Made by a program: the position numbers and the translations under genes. From Seonamhaeicola sp. ML3 (GTDB taxonomy: Bacteria; Bacteroidota; Bacteroidia; Flavobacteriales; Flavobacteriaceae), in the NCBI RefSeq assembly GCF_023273855.1, contig NZ_CP096884.1, positions 744,001-808,000 on the forward strand: a DNA stretch of 64,000 bases. Reading direction: 5' to 3'. Of the stretch, positions 1-7,089 are shown one piece after another (the stretch's first letter is position 1; each line of letters starts with the position of its first letter). Below the pieces are notes generated by a model. That model saw only the letters and a program-made list of their open reading frames with translations. It made no database searches and was not told the origin of the DNA.

Positions 1-1
1 T

Positions 2-1864
2 AGACTTTTTTATCTCCAGATTTATTCCTCTGGTGGCAACGATTTATTTGATGACAATGCCATAAGATCTGTTTACGACTATCCTAAACGTGGTTTTGTA
101 TACGATAGAAACGGAAAATTGTTGGTTTCCAACCAACCCTCTTATGATGTCATGGTTATCCCCAAAGATATTGACAGTTTTAACATTGTAGAGTTCTGCG
201 ATTTATTAAAAATTGATACTCTTCAATATAACAAAAGGCTAAAACGCGCCAAAAATTATTCGCCATGGCTATCTTCTGTTTTTCTTTCTCACCTTTCTAA
301 GGAAGATTTCGCTTTTCTTCAAGAAAAAATGCGAAAGTTCAAGGGGTTTTATATTCAAAAACGTTCTTTAAGACACTACCAAAGAGAAGTTGGCGCCAAC
401 GTTTTAGGATATATTGCCGAGGTTAATCAAGGTGAAATAAAAAAAGACGGCTATTACCTTAGTGGAGACATTATTGGCAAACAAGGTATCGAGAAATCTT
501 ATGAAAAAGAACTTCGAGGTGTTAAAGGCGTAAAACGCTACCAACGTGATCGTTTTAATAAAAATATTGGTTCCTACAAAAATGGAAAATTTGACACTTT
601 ACCAGTACCTGGCAAAGATATTACCATAACCATAGATGCCGAACTTCAAGAATATGGAGAGTTTTTAATGCAAAATAAAGTAGGTGGTATTGTAGCTATA
701 GAACCCAAAACTGGGGAAATATTAAGTCTAGTTTCGGCACCATCATACAATCCCAATCTGCTAGTAGGCCGAAAACGATCAAAAAACTACACAAAACTCC
801 ACAACGATTCCATTCATCTGCCACTTATAGACAAAGGTCTTTTAAGAATGCACGAACCGGGATCGCCTTTTAAAACCCTTATTGCACTTGCTGCATTGCA
901 AGAAGGCGCAATAGATGAACGCACTTCGGTAAGATGTACTGGAGCTTATTATTACGGAGGAAGTCGCCCAATGGGCTGCCATTGTGGTGCAGGTACCCGA
1001 GTGCTCAATAACGGGATTTCCAAATCTTGTAACTCCTATTTTGCTAATGCCTTTAGAAAAACTATTGACAAATATGATAATGCCGTGGAAGGCATGGACG
1101 TGTGGAGTAAGCACATTAAAAGTTTTGGGCTTGGGAATTATTTAGGTTATGATCTTTCCATTGGAAAAAAAGGCAACATCCCAGATGGCGCCTATTACAA
1201 CAAGTGGTATCCAGATTTTCGTTGGGGTGCAACTACGATAATCTCAAACTCCATTGGCCAAGGAGAGGTTTTAGTTACGCCTATTCAATTAGCCAATATG
1301 ATGGCCGCAATTGCCAACAGGGGTTACTACTACACACCACATATTATAAAGCACATAGAAAACGACACTATCCCTTCTAAATACACATTTAAACACAAAA
1401 CAACCATTGATAAAAAACATTTTGAACCAGTAATTGAAGGCCTTCATGATGTTTACGGACCTCATGGAACCGCCTGGTTTTTAAATGCTCCTGGGATTGA
1501 AATCTGTGGAAAAACTGGAACAGCAGAAAATTTTACGAAAATTGATGGTGAAAGAAAACAATTAACAGACCATTCCATATTCGTAGCCTTCGCACCAAAA
1601 GACAATCCTAAAATTGCGCTTGCTATACTTGTTGAAAACGGTTACTACGGTGCGAGGTTTGCTGGTAGAATTGCTACTTTAATGATTGAAAAATATATTA
1701 ATGGTTCAATAACACGAAAAGATATTGAAAACTGGGTTTTAACCTATACGCTAGAACACGAATACGATAAACCTTTCCTTGGAGAACCTTTTGAAATAAA
1801 TGCTAAATCCAGAATGATGACCGTAGAGGAATACGAGTCTAAAAAGACACTAAGAGAACAATAA
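2..1864 (+). CDS. mrdA: Penicillin-binding protein 2 (5'-truncated by window edge)
   Basis: Elongasome transpeptidase that cross-links peptidoglycan in the periplasm, working with RodA. The reading frame is open from base 2 with no stop, so the start lies upstream; the family signature RGFVYDRNGKLL is encoded just before base 121, and only the N-terminal membrane anchor should be missing. The pedestal domain fills the first third. All three active-site motifs are present: SxxK as SPFK at about 863, SxN as SCN at about 1025, and KTG at about 1511. The stop codon is immediately followed by the rodA ATG, so the two are almost certainly one operon. A TTG at 119 could be mistaken for a start but is internal. 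Identification is firm from the motifs and the rodA neighbour. Confidence 0.95.
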   Translation, partial: RLFYLQIYSSGGNDLFDDNAIRSVYDYPKRGFVYDRNGKLLVSNQPSYDVMVIPKDIDSFNIVEFCDLLKIDTLQYNKRLKRAKNYSPWLSSVFLSHLSKEDFAFLQEKMRKFKGFYIQKRSLRHYQREVGANVLGYIAEVNQGEIKKDGYYLSGDIIGKQGIEKSYEKELRGVKGVKRYQRDRFNKNIGSYKNGKFDTLPVPGKDITITIDAELQEYGEFLMQNKVGGIVAIEPKTGEILSLVSAPSYNPNLLVGRKRSKNYTKLHNDSIHLPLIDKGLLRMHEPGSPFKTLIALAALQEGAIDERTSVRCTGAYYYGGSRPMGCHCGAGTRVLNNGISKSCNSYFANAFRKTIDKYDNAVEGMDVWSKHIKSFGLGNYLGYDLSIGKKGNIPDGAYYNKWYPDFRWGATTIISNSIGQGEVLVTPIQLANMMAAIANRGYYYTPHIIKHIENDTIPSKYTFKHKTTIDKKHFEPVIEGLHDVYGPHGTAWFLNAPGIEICGKTGTAENFTKIDGERKQLTDHSIFVAFAPKDNPKIALAILVENGYYGARFAGRIATLMIEKYINGSITRKDIENWVLTYTLEHEYDKPFLGEPFEINAKSRMMTVEEYESKKTLREQ

Positions 1865-3142
1865 ATGAACTCTAACAGAACTCGATATTTTAAATTTGAC
1901 TGGATAACCATTATCCTTTTCTTTTTGCTTGTGTGTTTTGGCTGGTTAAACATTCTATCGGCTTCACATACGGGTGAGACTTTAAATTATTTCGATTTAA
2001 CGCAACCCTACGGCAAACAAACCGTTTTCATTGTTTTAACCGTCGTTCTTATTGTGTTAATTCTAGCCATTGACTCCAAATTTTACGAACGATTCTCTAG
2101 TATTATCTACATAGTATCCATGCTATCGCTAGTTGGACTTTTTGCTTTTGGCAAAAACGTAAATGGTGCTACTTCATGGTATGCTATTGGAAACTTTACA
2201 TTACAACCTAGTGAGTTTGCCAAAGCAGCAACGGCATTGGCTGTCGCCAAACACATTAGTGATCTAAATACCAACATTAATAATTTACAAGATCAAATTA
2301 AGGCATTTATAATCATTGTTATTCCGGCCATATTGGTTTTACTCCAAAATGACACAGGAAGCACCATTGTTTACGGTGCTTTTTTCTTTGTTTTATATAG
2401 AGAAGGTCTACCTAAAATATATCTATACATCGCACTTTTTGTTGTTTTGGTTTCAATATTAGCATTGAAATTTGGAGCTATAATAATCGCAATAATTGTA
2501 GGAGTTATAAGTATCACACTATACTTTTTGAATAAAAAGAAACACCCTTTAACGCAAACACTTTTAATCATTTTAATTAGTACTGGATTGTGTTTTGGAG
2601 TAAAATTCTTTTACGGAAGTATTTTAAAAGAACATCAACAAGACAGAATTAGCTTATGGTTACGTTTAGAAAAAGACCCTGCTAAACTACAAGCTATGAA
2701 AAAAACCTTTGCCTATAACTTAAATGAATCTGAAAAGGCTATTAGTTCTGGGGGCTTTGCAGGAAGAGGGTTTATGGAAGGTACAAGAACTTCTGGCAAG
2801 TTTGTTCCAGAACAACATACAGATTATATTTTTAGTACTGTTGGTGAAGAATGGGGCTTTTTAGGTGCTTCGTTTGTAGTAATATTATTTGTTCTATTAT
2901 TACTTAGAATACTCCACTTAGCTGAATTACAGAAATCTCAATTTAGTCGGGTTTATGGTTATGGTGTGGCTTCCATAATATTCATTCATTTTCTAATAAA
3001 TATTGGTATGGTAATGGGCTTAATACCAACCATAGGTATTCCACTACCAATGTTTAGCTATGGTGGATCAGGTCTCTGGGCGTTTACAATCTTAATATTT
3101 ATTTTCATTAAGTTAGATTCCAATAGGATAAACGAGTGGTAA
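1865..3142 (+). CDS. rodA: Rod shape-determining protein RodA (SEDS glycosyltransferase)
   Basis: SEDS-family lipid II polymerase that makes glycan strands for cell elongation in complex with PBP2. The 425 residues form about ten hydrophobic segments. Family landmarks are visible: TLQPSEFAK near residues 115-123, the segment with HTDYIFSTVGEEWGF near residue 320, and the C-terminal IPLPMFSYGGSG. The ATG directly follows the PBP2 stop codon, which supports translational coupling and is the usual order in Bacteroidota. Length is typical for RodA and no key region looks missing. FtsW is the only serious alternative, and the neighbouring PBP2 argues against it. Confidence 0.95.
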   Translation: MNSNRTRYFKFDWITIILFFLLVCFGWLNILSASHTGETLNYFDLTQPYGKQTVFIVLTVVLIVLILAIDSKFYERFSSIIYIVSMLSLVGLFAFGKNVNGATSWYAIGNFTLQPSEFAKAATALAVAKHISDLNTNINNLQDQIKAFIIIVIPAILVLLQNDTGSTIVYGAFFFVLYREGLPKIYLYIALFVVLVSILALKFGAIIIAIIVGVISITLYFLNKKKHPLTQTLLIILISTGLCFGVKFFYGSILKEHQQDRISLWLRLEKDPAKLQAMKKTFAYNLNESEKAISSGGFAGRGFMEGTRTSGKFVPEQHTDYIFSTVGEEWGFLGASFVVILFVLLLLRILHLAELQKSQFSRVYGYGVASIIFIHFLINIGMVMGLIPTIGIPLPMFSYGGSGLWAFTILIFIFIKLDSNRINEW

Positions 3143-3164
3143 ATCCCAGAATTATTTAATTATC

Positions 3165-3776
3165 ATGAAAAAAATATTTCTTTTGGCCTTTGGTTTAATA
3201 TTAACCCTAGGGTGTTCCAGTACAAAAAACTTCTCTAAAACTGAGTTAGAACTCATTCTTGCTGCAGATTCTTTAACGCCCATGCGTGTGTATAAAATCA
3301 CCAATGCACAAGATTCAATCCTACTCAGAACCAAAAGCAGCTATATAAAACCAAATCCTGAAGATAAACTTCAACAACAATTTATAAAGCGGCTTTATGC
3401 TACCGTAAGAGACAGCATGTCTTTAGGAGTTGGTATTGCAGCGCCTCAAGTTGGCGTTTTGAAAAATATTATCTGGGTACAACGCTTCGACAAAGAAAAC
3501 TTTCCCTTTGAAGTTTATCTAAACCCAAAAATCGTTGAATATTCAGACCAAAAGCAAACAGTAAGAGAAGGCTGTTTATCAATACCAAACAGATCAGACA
3601 CTCTAAACAGCAGGTCCCTCACTATTAAATTTGAGTACGATACTATCGATGCTGAACATAAAACTGAAACAGTAGAAGGCTTTACATCAGTTATATTCCA
3701 ACACGAAATAGACCACCTAAATGGTATTCTGTATTTAGACCACCTAATTAAAGATACCAATAATGATGGAAATTAA
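3165..3776 (+). CDS. Peptide deformylase homologue with lipoprotein signal peptide
   Basis: All three peptide deformylase motifs are intact: GVGIAAPQVG (motif I), EGCLSIP (motif II, metal-binding Cys) and QHEIDH (motif III, two metal-binding His and the catalytic Glu). Normal deformylases are cytoplasmic and remove the formyl group from nascent chains. This one starts MKKIFLLAFGLILTLGCSS, a clean lipoprotein signal with lipobox LTLGC, so it should be anchored outside the cytoplasm. The 203 residues fit a deformylase plus a signal and linker of about 45 residues. It follows rodA by 22 bases and overlaps the next gene by 14. The substrate outside the cytoplasm is unknown; a second, cytoplasmic deformylase is expected elsewhere in the genome. 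Confidence 0.85.
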   Translation: MKKIFLLAFGLILTLGCSSTKNFSKTELELILAADSLTPMRVYKITNAQDSILLRTKSSYIKPNPEDKLQQQFIKRLYATVRDSMSLGVGIAAPQVGVLKNIIWVQRFDKENFPFEVYLNPKIVEYSDQKQTVREGCLSIPNRSDTLNSRSLTIKFEYDTIDAEHKTETVEGFTSVIFQHEIDHLNGILYLDHLIKDTNNDGN

Positions 3777-4170
3777 AACCATAACAACCGAGGATGTATT
3801 AGATATCCGGCACAAAGTTATGTGGCCTAATATGCCGAAAGATTATGTTAAAATTATTGATGATAATCTTGCCAAGCATTTTGGGGTATTCGAAAATAAT
3901 AAACTTGTATCTATTGTATCTCTTTTTATAAAAAATGATGAAGTCCAATTTAGAAAGTTCGCAACTTTAGAGGAATATCAAGACAAGGGCTACGGTTCTA
4001 GATTACTTAACCACATTATTGATTATTCACAAAAAAAAGGGTACAAAAAAATATGGTGCAATGCCAGAGTTAACAAAACAAATCTATACCATAAATTTGG
4101 ATTGAAAGAAACCAACCAAACCTATGTTAAAGGTGGTATTGAATTTGTAATAATGGAAAAAGAACTCTAA
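3763..4170 (+). CDS. GNAT family N-acetyltransferase
   Basis: Small single-domain acetyltransferase of 135 residues. The acetyl-CoA binding motif is visible as FATLEEYQDKGYGSRLLNHI (residues about 66-85), corresponding to the Q/RxxGxG/A signature, here QDKGYG. The C-terminal part, with YHKFGLKE, also matches the fold. The acceptor substrate cannot be read from sequence. The gene overlaps the 3' end of the deformylase homologue by 14 bases, implying co-transcription. ATG codons at 3763 and 3766 are both possible starts. Confidence 0.8.
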   Translation: MMEIKTITTEDVLDIRHKVMWPNMPKDYVKIIDDNLAKHFGVFENNKLVSIVSLFIKNDEVQFRKFATLEEYQDKGYGSRLLNHIIDYSQKKGYKKIWCNARVNKTNLYHKFGLKETNQTYVKGGIEFVIMEKEL

Positions 4171-4178
4171 GACCTTTA

Positions 4179-4514
4179 CTACTTATTAAGCTCTAACTTT
4201 TCCGCAAAATAATCACAAAAATCTTTCATAGTGGCAGTCATTTTTTCATCTTGAGTAGCCCTTTTAAAAGTATCACTCATAGACACTAAGGTTTGATGAA
4301 AAAACACTTTCATTTCATCCACAGGCATATCTTTTGTCCATAAATCGATACGTAAAGACTCCTGCGCTTTAGAATCCCAAACACTAAGCATCATGGCCTT
4401 AGCCTCTTCATTAGAAACTCCCCCATCTTGTGCAGACCAAGTTAATTTCTCAGGCACTCTGTTTTCATCTAGTTCAACATTTAATTCAATCTTTGAGGTA
4501 TGTACTTTTGCCAT
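4179..4514 (-). CDS. gldC: Gliding motility protein GldC
   Basis: A small soluble protein of 111 residues that matches GldC of gliding Bacteroidota, beginning MAKVHTSKIELNVELDEN and containing the conserved WSAQDGG and LRIDLWTKDMPVDEMK segments. GldC is reported to be needed for efficient gliding, but its biochemical role is not established. It lies immediately after gldB on the same strand; the gldB stop codon and the gldC ATG share one base (TAATG), so translation is likely coupled. Length and order match the family. Confidence 0.93.
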   Translation of the reverse strand: MAKVHTSKIELNVELDENRVPEKLTWSAQDGGVSNEEAKAMMLSVWDSKAQESLRIDLWTKDMPVDEMKVFFHQTLVSMSDTFKRATQDEKMTATMKDFCDYFAEKLELNK

Positions 4515-5476
4515 TATCGTTTTGGTTTGTATTTTGTATTGTTAAAAATATCTTCTGTACTTTTTACTAGCATTTCCTTTAGAGACACATTATTTTGCTC
4601 CATGTAGGCTCTTACCATTTGCCAACCAATAAACTGCCCCAATCTCCCGGGAGAATCGGCATCAATACCTTCAATATAAAATTTTGTGAAAGGTGCAGGG
4701 TTTATAAATCGCACAGGTAACTTAGAATCTGTACTAAACAGTAATTCATGCTCCACTAGATAACGCCAAATTTCATTTTCATTGATTTTGGCCCACTCTA
4801 GTTCCTTTTCCGAATAGGCAATCCGTTGAGCTTCACTTTTAAAAGGAACTACCATATCTTTAAAATAGAGTTGCTTACCATAGTAAATCATCTCATCCAA
4901 GAGTGTTTTATTTTGAGATTGATATAAGTATTTCTTGGCATATTCTGTGGCTAAATCAACAACCACTTGTTCTTTCTTAAAATCGGCTTTTATAAAATTG
5001 GGGATATTCCCATAAAACTCATGCTCACTTCCTAAATAGTTATCCAATGCTATAATAGCAATGGTATCTGTTACAATGACTTTATTCCTGTAATCCACGT
5101 CGCTAGTTGTAGTGATAATTCTTGGCGGATTAAAAGTTTCGAAATAATACTTAATATGATTGAATAAAGACTCTATTTCGGCTTCTGTAGCATTAAAATC
5201 TGGAAACACCTTGCTGACCTCGCTAAAAAGCTGTTTCTGTAGCGTATCATTCACCTTGGCCAACCAAAAAGAGTCCTTAAACTTTTCTGAGAACATAAAC
5301 GGGTAGGCTCTCTTTAAATCGGATAACTTACTTGCATTGGTTTCAGCAAATAATTTATCAAATCGTTCAACCTGTACGTCTAAGTTTATTTTAGCTATTT
5401 CGCTTACTAATTGATCTTCCTTTTTACAAGAAATCATCAATAAAATAGCTCCAAATAGTAAGATTAGTTTCTTCAT
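4514..5476 (-). CDS. gldB: Gliding motility lipoprotein GldB
   Basis: Lipoprotein essential for gliding in related flavobacteria. I place the start at 5476 because this gives MKKLILLFGAILLMISCKK, a proper lipoprotein signal with lipobox MISC. The frame stays open 29 codons further upstream, but that extension carries no signal-like sequence and crosses the promoter region. The mature protein (about 300 residues) contains the family segments YKTW-like acidic helices and the C-terminal GRLGQFIGWQMVRAYM, resembling a GldB/DUF2268-type metallopeptidase fold. It is the first gene of a gldB-gldC pair diverging from nadE. Confidence 0.92.
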   Translation of the reverse strand: MKKLILLFGAILLMISCKKEDQLVSEIAKINLDVQVERFDKLFAETNASKLSDLKRAYPFMFSEKFKDSFWLAKVNDTLQKQLFSEVSKVFPDFNATEAEIESLFNHIKYYFETFNPPRIITTTSDVDYRNKVIVTDTIAIIALDNYLGSEHEFYGNIPNFIKADFKKEQVVVDLATEYAKKYLYQSQNKTLLDEMIYYGKQLYFKDMVVPFKSEAQRIAYSEKELEWAKINENEIWRYLVEHELLFSTDSKLPVRFINPAPFTKFYIEGIDADSPGRLGQFIGWQMVRAYMEQNNVSLKEMLVKSTEDIFNNTKYKPKR

Positions 5477-5520
5477 GTAAAACTTAACGGCATAAATTTT
5501 TATTAATTGAGTGTATGGCG

Positions 5521-5528
5521 TATTTTTG
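5521..5528 (+). promoter_or_regulatory. Candidate -7 box for nadE
   Basis: TATTTTTG fits the Bacteroidota -7 consensus TAnnTTTG and lies 41 bases before the nadE ATG. No good -33 TTTG stands 18-21 bases upstream, so this rests on the -7 element and position only. It sits back to back with the gldB -7 box. Confidence 0.4.
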
Positions 5529-5532
5529 TTTG

Positions 5533-5540
5533 CAAAGGTA
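5533..5540 (-). promoter_or_regulatory. Candidate -7 box for gldB-gldC
   Basis: On the minus strand this reads TACCTTTG, matching TAnnTTTG, 57 bases upstream of the chosen gldB start. A -33 element is not obvious. Its position upstream of 5476 supports the shorter gldB start, since the longer reading frame would place the promoter inside the gene. Confidence 0.42.
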
Positions 5541-5569
5541 CTATTTCTTAGAATTAATTTCATTTTAAT

Positions 5570-6358
5570 ATGCAGACAGAAAAAGTTGCGGATTACATAG
5601 TTAATTGGTTAAAAGACTATGCTGCTAATGCTGGAGTTAATGGTTTTGTTGTTGGAGTTTCTGGTGGTATAGATTCTGCCGTTACATCCACTTTGTGCGC
5701 TAAAACCGGAATGAACGTTTTAGTTGTTGAAATGCCAATACATCAAGCAGAAAGTCACGTTAGCCGTGCTCATGAACATATAGCCCAGTTGAAAGAAAGA
5801 TTCGATAATGTGAGTGATACCCGTGCTGACTTAACTCCCGTTTTTGAAGAATTCAAGACAGAAGTCTTTCTTGATGGTGACCAAAGTATCGTAGATATGG
5901 CTTTGGCTAACACCCGAGCGCGTTTACGAATGACTACATTATACTACTACGCAGGACTTTATAAGTTATTGGTAGCCGGAACAGGCAATAAAGTTGAAGA
6001 TTTTGGAGTTGGTTTTTATACCAAATATGGCGATGGCGGGGTAGACCTTAGCCCTATTGCAGACTTACTAAAATCTGAAGTATACCAATTAGGAGATTAT
6101 TTAAAAGTACCAGAATCTATTATGAAAGCGGCACCTAGTGATGGTTTATTCGGTGATGCCCGAAGTGATGAAGACCAAATTGGAGCTTCTTACCCTGAAC
6201 TGGAATGGGCCATGCAAATGGATGAAGCGGGTAAAACAGAGGCAGATTTCACAGATCGAGAATTGGCCGTTTTTAAAATCTACAAAAGGTTTAATAATAG
6301 CAATAAGCACAAAATGATTCCTATACCAGTTTGCAATATTCCTAAAAATTTTAAGTAA
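5570..6358 (+). CDS. nadE: NAD(+) synthase
   Basis: Catalyses the last step of NAD synthesis, amidation of deamido-NAD with ATP. The N-type ATP pyrophosphatase P-loop SGGIDSA is at residues 31-37, and the NaAD-binding and ATP-contact segment with GTGNKVEDFGVGF lies near residues 145-157. The protein is 262 residues and lacks the N-terminal nitrilase-type glutaminase domain, so it should use ammonia directly. It diverges from gldB-gldC and is followed by the orphan response regulator. Assignment is secure. Confidence 0.95.
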   Translation: MQTEKVADYIVNWLKDYAANAGVNGFVVGVSGGIDSAVTSTLCAKTGMNVLVVEMPIHQAESHVSRAHEHIAQLKERFDNVSDTRADLTPVFEEFKTEVFLDGDQSIVDMALANTRARLRMTTLYYYAGLYKLLVAGTGNKVEDFGVGFYTKYGDGGVDLSPIADLLKSEVYQLGDYLKVPESIMKAAPSDGLFGDARSDEDQIGASYPELEWAMQMDEAGKTEADFTDRELAVFKIYKRFNNSNKHKMIPIPVCNIPKNFK

Positions 6359-6360
6359 TC

Positions 6361-6392
6361 TTTGCAAAATATTCAGGAAACCATTACTTTTG
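6361..6392 (+). promoter_or_regulatory. Promoter of the response regulator gene
   Basis: TTTG at 6361-6364, a 20-base spacer, then TACTTTTG at 6385-6392: a full match to the Bacteroidota sigma-A pattern TTTG-N19..21-TAnnTTTG. It starts three bases after the nadE stop and lies 65 bases before the regulator ATG, giving a predicted leader of roughly 55-60 bases. So the regulator can be transcribed independently of nadE. Confidence 0.6.
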
Positions 6393-6456
6393 TAGTTGCA
6401 TATTCTCTCAAACTATAATTATCTCTCAAAAATAATTATGCAAAACAACCAAAATT

Positions 6457-7089
6457 ATGATAAAGTTATTAATAGCAGACAATCATCCTATTACAAGGAA
6501 AGGGCTCGAGGTATTGTTCTCGGCCGCATCGAACATTAAAATTGTTGGAAGTGTTGAAGACGGCGATGCCGTTTTAGATTTCATCAAAAAAAATCCAGTT
6601 GACATTCTTTTAACTGAAGCAGACCTTCCTAAACTTAACGGTTTAACAATTTTAAGACATTTAAAAAATGAACATCCAGAAGTAAAAACCATTATCTTTA
6701 GTGGGCAACCAGAAGAGGTATATGCTATAAATGCCATAAAGGCAGGGGCTTCGGGTTACATTTCTAAAACTGTAAACGTTATTACCATAAATGAAGCCAT
6801 CATGAAGGTATATGAGGGAGGTATTCATCTTAGCAATGAATTAACTCAACAATTAGCCTTTGGTAATCGCGTTGGAAAAAGCAGTGGTTCTTTCTACAAA
6901 AAATTATCAACTAGAGAAGCAGAAGTTCTCAAATTGTTAACTATTGGAAGAAAGAATAAAGAAATTTCTAAAGAGCTGGATATCAACGAAAAAACAGTTA
7001 GTACTTACAAGGCACGCTTAATGCGTAAATTAAAAGTAACTAATCTTGTTGATTTAGTAAACCAAGCTAAGCTTACAGAACAGTTATAA
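6457..7089 (+). CDS. NarL/FixJ-type response regulator with a degenerate receiver
   Basis: Residues 1-120 form a CheY-like receiver and residues about 145-205 a LuxR-type helix-turn-helix (LSTREAEVLKLLTIGRKNK, then EKTVSTYKARLMRKL). The switch Lys (K104, YISK) and Ser (FSG) are present. The phospho-acceptor position, normally Asp in a DxxMPxxxG context, reads LLTEADLPKLNG and places Glu54 there; the acidic pair near the N-terminus is IADNH rather than IADDH. Glu often mimics phospho-Asp, so the protein may act without a histidine kinase. No kinase gene lies nearby. The 3' end overlaps the convergent dnaG gene by six bases. Target genes are unknown. Confidence 0.85.
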   Translation: MIKLLIADNHPITRKGLEVLFSAASNIKIVGSVEDGDAVLDFIKKNPVDILLTEADLPKLNGLTILRHLKNEHPEVKTIIFSGQPEEVYAINAIKAGASGYISKTVNVITINEAIMKVYEGGIHLSNELTQQLAFGNRVGKSSGSFYKKLSTREAEVLKLLTIGRKNKEISKELDINEKTVSTYKARLMRKLKVTNLVDLVNQAKLTEQL

